From Rikenellaceae bacterium (GTDB lineage Bacteria; Bacteroidota; Bacteroidia; Bacteroidales; Rikenellaceae): a DNA stretch of 64,000 nucleotides. This document shows, piece by piece, positions 1 through 8,832 of the stretch; position 1 is the first letter of the stretch, and each line of letters opens with the position of its first letter. The notes under the pieces were generated by a model. That model was not told where the DNA came from and ran no database searches. It saw nothing but the letters and a program-made list of their open reading frames with translations. Made by a program: the position numbers and the translations under genes. The DNA lies in contig SUZC01000004.1 of assembly GCA_015060165.1 (NCBI GenBank), forward strand, positions 62,001-126,000, written 5' to 3'.

Positions 1-147
1 CTTCCTTGGGTGGGCGAAGTGATTATCGTACTACTCGGACTAATGCGCTCGAATGTCTACATCACCACTTTGACAATGTTTATAGGCAAATTCATACGCT
101 ACCTACTCATAATCCTTGCTCTACAAGGGGTAAATTCTCTTTTTTAA
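1..147 (+). CDS. C-terminal fragment of a VTT/YqaA-type (DedA-like) membrane protein, cut by the window edge
   Basis: Reading frame 1 is open from the first base to a TAA ending at 147 and encodes 48 residues. They begin LPWVGEVIIVLLGLMRSN and continue with a second hydrophobic stretch rich in I and L. The pattern of a PWVG element, a hydrophobic helix, then a GKF-RY segment and a last helix is typical of the C-terminus of YqaA-like VTT-domain (SNARE-associated/DedA-superfamily) inner-membrane proteins. The ORF-track entry at 6..203 is in another frame, has a low-complexity polar composition and is probably a shadow of this gene. The start and N-terminal part lie upstream of the window. Function is by family only; DedA-superfamily proteins are linked to lipid-carrier flipping. 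Confidence 0.6.
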   Translation, partial: LPWVGEVIIVLLGLMRSNVYITTLTMFIGKFIRYLLIILALQGVNSLF

Positions 148-315
148 CTTCCACACAACAACAATCATCGGGCAAATCATCCCGACGACTGCTATCATTA
201 TAATAATAGGTATAGATAATTTTACCCTCGCGAAACAACATTTTGCTTTTCACAATTTATTTTTGGTTCAAAGTTTGAATGAGTGTCTGCTGAATTAACA
301 GGCAATCTTCATACT

Positions 316-885
316 ATGAAAAAAATTCTACTTTTAGCGCTGGCAATGTCAGCATTTATCGGAAAAGTCGATGCACAGAGTGTAGGACTGAAGAGCAACC
401 TTCTCTACTCGGCATCGTTATCGCCCAATTTGGGTGTAGAAATTGGTTTGGGGTCACAGACAACCCTCGACATCTCAGCAGGATTCAACCCCTTTACATT
501 CTCAAAAGGCCGACAATGGAAGCACTGGCTTGTGCAGCCAGAATTCCGTTATTGGACCTGCGAACGTTTCAATGGCCATTTTGTTGCTGCACATCTTGTA
601 GGAGGCGGATTTAATGTCGGCAACGTCGATTTCTTCCCCTTCTCGATGTGGGACTCGCTCGAAAACTATCGCTACAAAGGCCACGCACTTGGAGCTGGCT
701 TGGGTTATGGCTATGCATGGATGCTGGGCAAACACTGGAATCTCGAAGCCGAAATTGGTCTCGGATATGCCCACGCCTGGTATGATCAATATGAGTGTCG
801 TGATTGCAGCGACAAGATTGGATCTGGCGGCAAAAACTATTGGGGCATAACCAAATTATCTATCTCATTTGTATATCTATTTTAA
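316..885 (+). CDS. DUF3575 family outer-membrane-type protein
   Basis: The start is set at the ATG at 316 (MKKILLLALAMSAF) because this gives a proper signal peptide ending near VDAQS; the ORF-track start at 283 adds an N-terminus without that character. The mature part of about 170 residues alternates polar and hydrophobic residues with many aromatic and glycine residues (LGAGLGYGYAW, LGYAHAWY) and ends in SFVYLF, with a terminal aromatic as in outer-membrane beta-barrels. The N-terminal SNLLYSASLSPNLGVEIGLG segment is characteristic of DUF3575. In Bacteroidales this family usually sits beside a DUF3868 protein in fimbrial (Mfa/Fim-type) loci, and here such a gene begins only 11 bases downstream, so the two are likely co-transcribed. 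An exact function is not known to me. Confidence 0.8.
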   Translation: MKKILLLALAMSAFIGKVDAQSVGLKSNLLYSASLSPNLGVEIGLGSQTTLDISAGFNPFTFSKGRQWKHWLVQPEFRYWTCERFNGHFVAAHLVGGGFNVGNVDFFPFSMWDSLENYRYKGHALGAGLGYGYAWMLGKHWNLEAEIGLGYAHAWYDQYECRDCSDKIGSGGKNYWGITKLSISFVYLF

Positions 886-896
886 TAATTGAGACT

Positions 897-2372
897 ATGA
901 AACACATTGTAAAGCATCTGCTTATAGTATGTATAGCGACTCTGGGAATAACCTCGGCCATAGCCCAGACAGTCACTACCAACAACATAACAATAAAAGA
1001 TATCGACATATCACAATCGGGCAATCGTGTATATGTATATATGGCAATCGATTTGAGCAATGCTCACATCAAATCCAATAAATCATTACGCATAACCCCA
1101 ATCATTGCCGATGGCAATCAGATGATTCAACTTCCTGCTGTAATGATCGACGGACGACGTCGCCACATGGTGCACCAACGTGGCGAAATCACACCCGACG
1201 AGTCTAACAATATTTTCGTTCGTCGAAAAAATCGCACAACACAAGAGGTCGACTACGAAGCTGATGTAGCCTACGAGGCATGGATGGATAATTCTGAATT
1301 AATCATTCGTGAGGAGTGGTGTAGTTGCCACGATGCACCTTATGCTGAGGAGCTTATCGCTGTAGCCCAGATGCCTAACTCGTCAACATCTGCAACTACA
1401 ACAGAAAACAATCTCGCAAGTGCATCACCAACCACCGCAAGTCCAACCCCCAAAATGGCATACGCCATACCGCAGGCTGGTTCACCCTCGGCCACGACTC
1501 ACAATGCCGAGATATTCTTCCCGATTAATAAAAGTATGCTCAACACGACCTACATGAGCAATAATCAAGAGATTGACACTTTACGACAATTGATAGCCGG
1601 TAGCAGCGAAATCACCGGAATTAAACTCATTGGATACGCCTCACCAGAAGGTCCATATCAATTCAACGAGAATCTGGCAGCACATAGAGCAAACGCCGTA
1701 AAGGATTATATGACAAAAAACAATATCGCAGGTTCTGTACCTATCACAACCGAGTCGGCTCCAATCGATTGGCAAGCATTGAAACAGAAGCTCACCAATA
1801 GTCGCATAAGCAATTATCTAAAAATCATCGCCATAATCGATGACCCTCAGATAAAGCCTGCCGACAAAAATAGTGCGATACGACGTCAATATCCGGTTGA
1901 GTATAAATTTATGTTCCGCACGTGGTATCCCAAATTGCGTAAGACCGATATCGACATCACACACAAACCAAAGCAGTTGGATATTGCAGCCGCCAAGCAA
2001 CAACTCCAAGTTGACCCATCACAGTTATCGCTGGGCGATATATATATGATTGCCCTCACATACGAGCAGGGTAGCAAAGAGTGGAACGATATTATTCTGC
2101 TTGCCGTACAGACCTATCCAAATGTAGCCGAAGCACGTGTAAACGCCGCCAACGTGGCGATGGCCAACGGAAACTACACACAAGCTGCTGCATACTTGCA
2201 AGGGCTGCCATCGAATATGCCTGAGGCGATGAACTCGCGAGGAATATTAGCTATGTCGAAGGGCGATTATCAACAAGCCCTTACACTATTTGAGGCGGCT
2301 CAAAAAGCTGGAGTTAGCGAAGCCACTTACAACATTTCACTTGTAAAAGAGCTTATGTCGCTGAAAAGTTGA
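897..2372 (+). CDS. DUF3868 protein with OmpA-like domain and C-terminal TPR-like region
   Basis: The start at 897 (MKHIVKHLLIVCI) gives a signal peptide ending near AIAQT; the ORF-track start at 804 lies inside the upstream gene. The product has 491 residues. Residues about 25-180 form the DUF3868 part (conserved feel: RRHMVHQRG, EWCSCHDAP). A Thr/Ser/Pro-rich linker follows. An OmpA-type region then begins at IFFPINKSML and contains IKLIGYASPEGPYQFNENLA and LAAHRANAVKDYM, the usual peptidoglycan-associated layout. The C-terminus (ARVNAANVAMANGNYTQAA, YQQALTLFEAA) looks like two TPR units. The gene follows the DUF3575 gene by 11 bases. In Bacteroides such pairs accompany fimbrillin subunit genes, but none follows here: a terminator and a convergent gene come next. 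An anchoring or assembly role is inferred. Confidence 0.78.
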   Translation: MKHIVKHLLIVCIATLGITSAIAQTVTTNNITIKDIDISQSGNRVYVYMAIDLSNAHIKSNKSLRITPIIADGNQMIQLPAVMIDGRRRHMVHQRGEITPDESNNIFVRRKNRTTQEVDYEADVAYEAWMDNSELIIREEWCSCHDAPYAEELIAVAQMPNSSTSATTTENNLASASPTTASPTPKMAYAIPQAGSPSATTHNAEIFFPINKSMLNTTYMSNNQEIDTLRQLIAGSSEITGIKLIGYASPEGPYQFNENLAAHRANAVKDYMTKNNIAGSVPITTESAPIDWQALKQKLTNSRISNYLKIIAIIDDPQIKPADKNSAIRRQYPVEYKFMFRTWYPKLRKTDIDITHKPKQLDIAAAKQQLQVDPSQLSLGDIYMIALTYEQGSKEWNDIILLAVQTYPNVAEARVNAANVAMANGNYTQAAAYLQGLPSNMPEAMNSRGILAMSKGDYQQALTLFEAAQKAGVSEATYNISLVKELMSLKS

Positions 2373-2415
2373 CACCGATAGGGTAGCAAACAACCCTTAT
2401 CGACAAATATAATAC

Positions 2416-2458
2416 ACCTTGAGAGAGGTTGCATAAACCATCGTGCATCTCTTCTCAA
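2416..2458 (+). terminator. Imperfect hairpin after the DUF3868 gene
   Basis: TTGAGAGAGGTTGCA at about 2419-2433 pairs imperfectly with TGCATCTCTTCTCAA at about 2444-2458 around a 10-base loop. It lies between the stop codon at 2372 and a stronger terminator at 2465. It may be a first terminator or a 3'-end stabiliser. No clean U-run follows. Confidence 0.35.
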
Positions 2459-2464
2459 AACAAA

Positions 2465-2493
2465 GAGTGCCAAACCTTCGTGGTTTGGCACTC
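2465..2493. terminator. Bidirectional intrinsic terminator between convergent genes
   Basis: A perfect 12-bp stem, GAGTGCCAAACC / GGTTTGGCACTC, has a 5-base loop (TTCGT). It lies between the plus-strand DUF3868 gene and the minus-strand lipoprotein gene ending at 2607. Read on the minus strand it is followed by TTTGTTTTG, so it best fits the lipoprotein transcript but can serve both. Confidence 0.85.
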
Positions 2494-2606
2494 GATTTAT
2501 ATCATATTTATACTTCCTGATTCAATCCGCGAAAGGGAAACGACATAAAGCGATGAAGATCAATCACACTTCTCTCATCACCCCCCCCCGCATGCATACA
2601 GAATTG

Positions 2607-4085
2607 CTACTCTCTCACGCAGCGCACCTGCATAGCATTTGCACGATACATCTGCTTCTGAGGCTCGTAGCGATTATTGACAGCGCGAGTTGTATTCAAA
2701 TCGAAGAACATAGATGTCGCCTTAGAGCCATCAATACCCGCGGTCCAATAATAACCAATCCAAGGCATTGGATTATAACCATCATAGTTATTGATATTTG
2801 TCAACACGCCATTCTCAAAGCTACGACGACCCGCACCCGGCATAAATATCTTAGCTCCAGTTGCACGGTCAACCAAATGCCAACCATACATCATCTTCAC
2901 CTCAGAGAGTGATGCCAAGTCCTCCAACTCATCAATATCAAATGCTGTGAATAAATCGCCAGCAGGAAGGCGCCATCCGCGTGGACAGGGATCATTAACA
3001 CCCTTCTGCTCAGAACTCCACAATGAGTTATCGTGTGATGAATATATCCAGTCGTAATCATTAGACTTAGCTCCAAGCACAAACGACATAGGATTAGCTA
3101 CTGCATACTCCATCGTACCTGCACCATCCTCTACGTCATCATATCGCCATCTGAGGAAGTTATCGAGATGATTGTATACATAAGCATCCTCATTGTTCGA
3201 GAAGTTGTAATCCATCGAATATATCATAGGATCTTTTCGTCCCCACTGATAGTACAAACCATACGAACCATAAATAGACTCAGCATCTGTAGAACCATCA
3301 CTATTGAGATATGCGCCCAAATTACGATCCATAAAATCACCAACCGAGGTTGTGATAGCCGACGACTCGATATCAGAACCAGTCAACCACAAATGCCAGC
3401 TCCAAATGATTTTGCCACCATTGCCATATGCGGCCACAACAGCATTTCCACCAGGCATACGAGTGTCAACGACCTCCTTCTCGTCATCCAATATATCTTC
3501 GTGGCCGACAAAGAATGTAAATTCACCCGTCGACTTCTCGTAGCTACTATACTGAACCAACGACTTTGCGCTCTGCCACAATAATTTGACGCTATCGGGA
3601 TTGATACGGGTCTGACTCTCTCCGATGTGGGTTACATCGATTGTGTATCGTGTATCCATTTCTGTAAGAGGATAACAATTCGAGTACTTATCTGTCAGGT
3701 CTACCTGCTTATTAAGCAATGAGAGATATGACGAGGTGTAGACTTTTGTTCCAATTGCGGTATATCCCATCAAACGCAATATTCCATTCTCCTCCACCGA
3801 GTTATCGTCAGCAGTATATGCAGTTGGAGATTTAACTGTAATGGTCCAATTCAACATATCCACATCCACAACAGTCCAGCCCTTAGGCTGCGCTGCCACC
3901 GAAATACTTGTGATATTCTCGGCCTTGAAAGGTATTACAATCTCAGTACCGAAAGAGGCTGTAATTTGGCCTGGCATCTCGAATAGAAAATCATATTTCT
4001 CCTCTGTTTTACAAGATGAAAGCACTGCAACACAAGATGTTACAACCATCATCACAGAAAAAATACTCGTCAAAAATCTTTTCAT
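2607..4085 (-). CDS. Surface-type lipoprotein with C-terminal FISUMP (Fib_succ_major)-like domain
   Basis: The start is placed at 4085 (MKRFLTSIFSVMMVV) rather than 4196, because this ATG opens a lipoprotein signal peptide and a promoter lies at 4124-4155. The lipobox is LSSC with Cys25 followed by KTEEK; acidic residues right after the cysteine resemble the Bacteroidetes lipoprotein export signal for surface exposure. Residues about 30-250 look like beta-sandwich domains. The C-terminal half has DFMDRNLGAY, LYYQWGRKDPM, DPCPRGWRLP, a YYWTAG element and a final QVRCVRE. This is the pattern of the Fibrobacter succinogenes major paralogous domain, common at the C-terminus of Bacteroidales surface and fimbria-associated lipoproteins. 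The gene stands alone and converges on the DUF3868 gene. It could be a fimbrial tip component, but that is inference. Confidence 0.75.
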   Translation of the reverse strand: MKRFLTSIFSVMMVVTSCVAVLSSCKTEEKYDFLFEMPGQITASFGTEIVIPFKAENITSISVAAQPKGWTVVDVDMLNWTITVKSPTAYTADDNSVEENGILRLMGYTAIGTKVYTSSYLSLLNKQVDLTDKYSNCYPLTEMDTRYTIDVTHIGESQTRINPDSVKLLWQSAKSLVQYSSYEKSTGEFTFFVGHEDILDDEKEVVDTRMPGGNAVVAAYGNGGKIIWSWHLWLTGSDIESSAITTSVGDFMDRNLGAYLNSDGSTDAESIYGSYGLYYQWGRKDPMIYSMDYNFSNNEDAYVYNHLDNFLRWRYDDVEDGAGTMEYAVANPMSFVLGAKSNDYDWIYSSHDNSLWSSEQKGVNDPCPRGWRLPAGDLFTAFDIDELEDLASLSEVKMMYGWHLVDRATGAKIFMPGAGRRSFENGVLTNINNYDGYNPMPWIGYYWTAGIDGSKATSMFFDLNTTRAVNNRYEPQKQMYRANAMQVRCVRE

Positions 4086-4123
4086 ATATAAAATTTTATC
4101 CTTATTCGTTTGCAAATTATCTG

Positions 4124-4155
4124 CAAATATACCAAAAACCTGCGACATAGCGCAA
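4124..4155 (-). promoter_or_regulatory. Bacteroidetes-type promoter of the FISUMP lipoprotein gene
   Basis: On the minus strand TTG (4155-4153), a 21-bp spacer and TATATTTG (4131-4124) match the sigma-ABfrp consensus TTTG...TAnnTTTG. The predicted start of transcription gives a leader of about 30 nt to the ATG at 4085. Confidence 0.6.
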
Positions 4156-4243
4156 TGAATTTTTGATAATTTATCCGCAAAATCAATAATTACCATATTG
4201 CAAACGTTTCATAAGCCGATTTATTATATAAATCAACACAAAA

Positions 4244-4278
4244 AAAGTGAGGTTGCACCCAATTGACAACCTCACTTT
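4244..4278 (-). terminator. Intrinsic terminator after floA
   Basis: A 12-bp perfect stem, AAAGTGAGGTTG / CAACCTCACTTT, has an 11-base loop. On the minus strand it is followed by a run of T, and it lies just past the floA stop at 4307. It ends the minus-strand nfeD-floA transcript. Confidence 0.85.
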
Positions 4279-4306
4279 CATAATATGCATTATAAACTAT
4301 CAGAGC

Positions 4307-5287
4307 TTACTTTTTATCCGTCTTCGAGATGGCATCACGCATCTGAGTATCGGCCATAATGTTTTTCATCTTATAGTAGTCCATTATACCCAAATTACCA
4401 TTGCGGAATGCCTCGGCCATAGCAAGCGGCACCTCAGCCTCTGCCAAAATAACCTTCGCACGAGCATCCTGAGCCTTTGCTCGGTTCTCCTGCTCCAATG
4501 CAACTGCCATCGCACGACGCTCCTCAGCCTTAGCCTGAGCAATATTTTTATCAGCATCCGCCTGATCCATCTGCAATTGCGCACCGATATTCTTACCCAC
4601 ATCAATATCGGCAATATCAATCGAAAGAATCTCAAAAGCAGTACCTGCATCAAGACCCTTCTCCAACACAACGCGTGAAATAGAATCGGGATTCTCCAAC
4701 ACAATCTTATGCGACATTGCCGAGCCGATTGAAGATACAATACCCTCACCGACGCGAGCCAGCACAGTCTCCTCGCCAGCACCACCGACCAACTGTTTGA
4801 TGTTTGCACGCACGGTCACACGCGCCTTAGCAATAAGCTGAATACCATCTTTCGCCACAGCAGCAACAGGTGGGGTATTGATAACCTTGGGATTTACCGA
4901 CATTTGCACCGCCTCAAACACGTCACGACCTGCCAAATCAATAGCTGTTGCCATCTTGAAATCAAGATTGATATTTGCCTTCTGAGCCGACACTAAAGCG
5001 TGCACAACATTCGTAACATTACCGCCAGCCAAATAGTGAGCCTCCAACTCATTGGGGTCCAACTTTAAGCCAGCCTTGGTACCCTCAATCATAGATGACA
5101 CTATCACCGAGGGTGGCACTCTACGCCAACGCATCAAGAATAGCTGTAATAGGCTGATATTCACACCCGACACCAATGCCGAGAACCACAATCCAACTGG
5201 AATAAAGTAGAAAAACAGCCAAATGGCAATAAATCCTAAAATTGCGGCAATTGCAAGAATGCCAATCTGAATCTCTCCCATAATCAT
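4307..5287 (-). CDS. floA: Flotillin-like protein FloA
   Basis: The 326-residue length and sequence fit FloA (UPF0365, YqfA). One strongly hydrophobic N-terminal hairpin (residues about 8-45) is followed by a PHB/SPFH domain ([43 protein letters not shown]) and an Ala/Glu-rich coiled coil ([20 protein letters not shown]). FloA forms membrane microdomains and is thought to scaffold membrane-associated complexes. The gene follows an nfeD homologue on the same strand by about 55 bases, the usual bacterial flotillin-NfeD pairing. A terminator lies directly downstream. The start could also be the second methionine (MGEIQIG). Confidence 0.93.
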   Translation of the reverse strand: MIMGEIQIGILAIAAILGFIAIWLFFYFIPVGLWFSALVSGVNISLLQLFLMRWRRVPPSVIVSSMIEGTKAGLKLDPNELEAHYLAGGNVTNVVHALVSAQKANINLDFKMATAIDLAGRDVFEAVQMSVNPKVINTPPVAAVAKDGIQLIAKARVTVRANIKQLVGGAGEETVLARVGEGIVSSIGSAMSHKIVLENPDSISRVVLEKGLDAGTAFEILSIDIADIDVGKNIGAQLQMDQADADKNIAQAKAEERRAMAVALEQENRAKAQDARAKVILAEAEVPLAMAEAFRNGNLGIMDYYKMKNIMADTQMRDAISKTDKK

Positions 5288-5341
5288 ATATGTTTTAAAG
5301 TTTTATCTATTTTAATTAAAGTCATGCATCAAGTTGTAGAG

Positions 5342-5815
5342 CTAAATCTTCTTCACTATGACTGTAAAATTCTCAACGCCCACAACCTCAATGTCCGAGC
5401 GCTGATCAACATACGAATCTATCGACTTTGCCTCATACACATTTCCGCCGATACTTACAGTTCCCATAGGCGATAGGCGAGATAACGCCACTCCACGTTG
5501 ACCAACCTCAACCAACGGAGCCGGATCCTTAGTTCCTACACCATCCATCTTATCTTTCAACGCAAAACGTTGCCAAGTTTTAGCACGAAGCGATACTACG
5601 GTAACCAATAACGACAATGCCAAAACTACAAATATCGTCACAATACCACCCCCCAAACCACATTTAGCAAATCCGAAATAGATTGCTGCACCATAGCTTG
5701 CCAATGAGAGCAATGCCCCCAAAATTGTACCTGGAAGAAATACCAACTCAGCCACCAAAAAGAATGCGCCAAGCAACAATAATAATATAATCAACCCCAT
5801 ATCATATATATTCAT
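5342..5815 (-). CDS. NfeD family membrane protein (short form)
   Basis: The 157-residue protein has two N-terminal hydrophobic segments (LIILLLLLGAFFLVAELVFLPG and SLASYGAAIYFGFA), a further helix (IVTIFVVLALSLLVTVVSL) and a C-terminal OB-fold-like region (GVALSRLSPMGTVSIGGNVYEA). The L-S-P-x-G-T-x-x-x-x-G-x-x-x-x-A pattern is diagnostic of NfeD. The short form lacks the protease domain and is normally a flotillin partner, and floA is the next gene. It is probably in one operon with the SPOR-like gene upstream (18-base gap) and floA downstream. Confidence 0.9.
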   Translation of the reverse strand: MNIYDMGLIILLLLLGAFFLVAELVFLPGTILGALLSLASYGAAIYFGFAKCGLGGGIVTIFVVLALSLLVTVVSLRAKTWQRFALKDKMDGVGTKDPAPLVEVGQRGVALSRLSPMGTVSIGGNVYEAKSIDSYVDQRSDIEVVGVENFTVIVKKI

Positions 5816-5833
5816 AGGTTTAACAATCTAATT

Positions 5834-7384
5834 CTACTCTTCCTCTTCCGATTTAGGCTCTGGTTTAATCTCAACAACCTCAACCGAAAGATTCTCGTCG
5901 CATTTACCAATAGCCTGAGCTACTCTATCTGCCAAGCTTCTATTCACAAATGTCCCTAAAACAAACACTCCATCACCAGATTTTGAAATCTGACAATCGG
6001 CAGCCATAGTAGCTATTATATCTCGGACAGTATCATCCAATTCACCACCTTTGATTGTCAAACGATAGGTGATAGCCTCGCCTTCTCCCACTTCAGAAAG
6101 ATTTGTCTTACGACCGTCATACCACTCAACAATCTGCGGGTTACGGAATCCCTTTTTCTTCATAACCTCCAACGCAGCTTCCGCCTCAGCCTTACTATGC
6201 AAACCACCGGCATAATAGCTAAATCGGCCATCTTCAAGTTTCTCAACATACAACGGAGAGGCATTGCGGAATATCGACACAGCCTGCTTATACTTAAACG
6301 TACCAAGTAAAATTCTATAAACTACGCCGTATTCGTAGACAACACAATCGGGAATTGGATTGGTAGAGTTATACGGACTGCGAGCAGAAAACTCGATTGG
6401 CTGATAATCGACAAACGAGCGACGCTCCACATCGACCACTGGCATACGATAATCAATCTGACGCACCATACGCGATGCACTCGACAGAGAATCTATCGAA
6501 GGGGTAAGACTCAGCAACTTGGCCACATACATCTCGTAGTTGAGGACAATAGGTTTTTGCAAGCAATAATCCATCACTGACTCCGACACACAATTATCGA
6601 CCGATAGAAGCTTCTGCTGTCGCGACTCCATCATCATACTCTCGGTAATTTCGAGAATATCCTCACGTGACTCCTTCTCCAAGAAATATGAGTAAACGTA
6701 TGTTTTTTGGTCATAAATCTCGGCCCACAATTTAGCCATACGACGCTCTAAAACCATATTTTCGTCCATCACGCCAGCCATCTGCGAGTACAACTCCTCA
6801 GCCTCAGCTTCGGTTGTAACTAAAAGATATTTATCATACAATGACTTGATTTTAGAGTAGTTCTTCGCATATGTCTGAACATAATCACGCACTGTAGCCT
6901 CTTTACCCTGAGCCGCCATCAACGCTTTAAAATCTTCAGGTTCTATACTCTTTTTGAAATAGGCGTTGTTGAAAATTGAACCAGAGCCTTTTGCACCGTC
7001 GGCGTCACCGATATTACCCATCGACGAGAGCACATGCTGCTGCTCAATAGCGTTTATCTGATCAATGAGTTTCATCTTCTGAGTACGCATATTATAAACC
7101 TGATTCTCGGCATCCGACAGAACTATACGCATTGAGTCGATACGCAACAATGAAAGCGAATCACGCACATCGGAATCGGCTCTCATAGCCACACGAACAT
7201 CGCGAATAACAGCCAACAACGAATCGGTCTTCTGTCGCAATTTATCATCACTCTGCAACAGACTCATATAATTCTTATTGCTCTCCAACCCCGGTACCCT
7301 GGCCACGATATCTTGTGCAGACACCTCGGCCATACCTACAAAAGCAGCAAATAATCCAGTAAAAATAAATCTACATTTCATCAT
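5834..7384 (-). CDS. Secreted coiled-coil protein with C-terminal SPOR-like domains
   Basis: The start is chosen at 7384 (MMKCRFIFTGLFAAF) because its ATG overlaps the trkH stop as ATGA; 7381 is an equal alternative. A signal peptide ends near VSAQD. Residues about 40-300 are helical and charged, likely coiled coil. After residue 350 a SPOR-like unit is visible: YRILLGTFKYKQAVSIF, then FSYYAGGLHSKAEAEAAL and VMKKKGFRNPQIVEW, the usual pattern of peptidoglycan-binding SPOR domains. A second, weaker unit follows (YRLTIKGGEL, VFVLGTFVNRSLADRVAQAI). The C-terminus is acidic (EPKSEEEE). It lies between trkH and nfeD and is probably translationally coupled to trkH. A cell-envelope role at septal peptidoglycan is inferred. 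Confidence 0.65.
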   Translation of the reverse strand: MMKCRFIFTGLFAAFVGMAEVSAQDIVARVPGLESNKNYMSLLQSDDKLRQKTDSLLAVIRDVRVAMRADSDVRDSLSLLRIDSMRIVLSDAENQVYNMRTQKMKLIDQINAIEQQHVLSSMGNIGDADGAKGSGSIFNNAYFKKSIEPEDFKALMAAQGKEATVRDYVQTYAKNYSKIKSLYDKYLLVTTEAEAEELYSQMAGVMDENMVLERRMAKLWAEIYDQKTYVYSYFLEKESREDILEITESMMMESRQQKLLSVDNCVSESVMDYCLQKPIVLNYEMYVAKLLSLTPSIDSLSSASRMVRQIDYRMPVVDVERRSFVDYQPIEFSARSPYNSTNPIPDCVVYEYGVVYRILLGTFKYKQAVSIFRNASPLYVEKLEDGRFSYYAGGLHSKAEAEAALEVMKKKGFRNPQIVEWYDGRKTNLSEVGEGEAITYRLTIKGGELDDTVRDIIATMAADCQISKSGDGVFVLGTFVNRSLADRVAQAIGKCDENLSVEVVEIKPEPKSEEEE

Positions 7385-8826
7385 CTCCACCATCTAATAA
7401 AAAAGAGTTGAATCAATCCAAATATCTCTAAACGGCCCAACAACATAAGAACCGTCAAATTAAATTTCGTCACAATAGGCATCGCCGAATAGTTATCCAT
7501 CGTTCCCACTTCGCCGAATCCGGGCCCCACATTACTAGCACAAGCCACCGCAGCCGAAAAGCCGGTCATCAAATCGGCTCCAAACATGGTATTCAAGAAC
7601 GTACCGACCAATATCATCATCATAAACGCTACGATATAAACCGATACCGTACCCAACATCTCTGAATCCTGCGACACGCCATCAATTTTGGTGCGGATAA
7701 CGGCAGTAGGGTGTTGTTGTGAACGAATACGATTGCGCAACATCTTAATTGCCAACAACAGACGATCTATTTTAAGACCTCCCGATGTAGAACCTGCACA
7801 AGCGCATACTATCGAACAGAATATCAACACCAATATAGCAAACGACGTCCATGTGTTGCAATCAGCCGTAGCAAAACCCGTTGTCGTTATAAATGATGCC
7901 GTATGGAACAATGCATTCCTTAACGATACAAGTATCGATGGATAAACATCGGCAAACCACAAACTAATCGCTATACAAACCGATGCGCCTATAATAATCG
8001 CAAAGTAGAATCGCGTAATCTCCGAGCGGAAAATATTGTTACGTTTACCCGTAACTGTGGCGTATATCAAACCAAAGTGGATACCAACCAATATCATCAC
8101 TATTGCTAAAATCCACTCTATCAAACCCGAATTAAAATAGGCTATGCTCGCATTCTTTGTGCTGAATCCGCAAGTTGCACACGCCGACATAGCGTGACAT
8201 ATAGCATCAAACCAGCACATTCCGCCCAATTTAAGAGCAATAGCTGTCACAACTGTCAAGCTCACATAAACCGAAAGAACAATCCTTACAACCGTTTGTG
8301 TGCGGTAGTTGAAGTTATCCTTTGCCAACGACGAAAGTTCCACATTCGAAAGCATCATCTTGCTCTTACCGATAGATGGCAGGATAACGAGTGCAAACAT
8401 CACAACTCCAACTCCGCCAATCCAACTTGTTGACATTCGCCAGAATTGCAATCCGCGAGGTAATGCCTCGATATTATTCAAAATTGATGCACCGGTGGTC
8501 GTAAATCCCGATACACTTTCAAACCAAGCATTGATAATCGTAAATTCACCGCCCCACATAAGATAAGGGAATGTTCCAACCATACACGCCACAATCCACG
8601 ATCCGACAACTATACAGAAGCCCTCCTTGGTTGAAATTCTATCTATTCGTGGCACAAAGATTAGCGGAAAACATCCAATGAGCAGGGTAATAAGCGACGA
8701 CATCACAAGTGGCGAATACGACGTATCGACATTGCTGGCGTAGGAGATACCCGCCGACAGCAACATAAATGCAGCCAATACAAGCAGCACTATTCCGATA
8801 TATCTTATCACAACTTGTATACGCAT
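7381..8826 (-). CDS. trkH: TrkH family potassium uptake protein
   Basis: The 481-residue polytopic protein has about ten hydrophobic segments and four recognisable selectivity-filter loops: SGFTTTGASIL, ATCGFSTKNAS, ITTTGFATADC and ASNVGPGFGEVG. The length is normal for TrkH/KtrB transporters, which move K+ with H+ or Na+. These normally need a cytoplasmic TrkA regulatory subunit; none is encoded in this window, so TrkA must lie elsewhere or be absent. The stop overlaps the start of the downstream SPOR-like gene and the upstream receptor-like gene ends 6 bases before it, so all three are co-transcribed. Confidence 0.93.
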   Translation of the reverse strand: MRIQVVIRYIGIVLLVLAAFMLLSAGISYASNVDTSYSPLVMSSLITLLIGCFPLIFVPRIDRISTKEGFCIVVGSWIVACMVGTFPYLMWGGEFTIINAWFESVSGFTTTGASILNNIEALPRGLQFWRMSTSWIGGVGVVMFALVILPSIGKSKMMLSNVELSSLAKDNFNYRTQTVVRIVLSVYVSLTVVTAIALKLGGMCWFDAICHAMSACATCGFSTKNASIAYFNSGLIEWILAIVMILVGIHFGLIYATVTGKRNNIFRSEITRFYFAIIIGASVCIAISLWFADVYPSILVSLRNALFHTASFITTTGFATADCNTWTSFAILVLIFCSIVCACAGSTSGGLKIDRLLLAIKMLRNRIRSQQHPTAVIRTKIDGVSQDSEMLGTVSVYIVAFMMMILVGTFLNTMFGADLMTGFSAAVACASNVGPGFGEVGTMDNYSAMPIVTKFNLTVLMLLGRLEIFGLIQLFFIRWWR

Positions 8827-8832
8827 ACCTAG

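Noticed and set aside
6-203. 65-codon ORF at the window start
   Set aside because: Its composition is unlike a protein, and another frame of the same DNA encodes a convincing C-terminal membrane segment.
4201-4243. Small RNA or gene between the lipoprotein gene and floA
   Set aside because: The short gap contains only the floA terminator and A/T-rich sequence.
8194-8566. Overlapping plus-strand ORFs inside trkH and other genes (many ORF-track lines)
   Set aside because: They are opposite or out of frame with well-supported genes and have no independent evidence.
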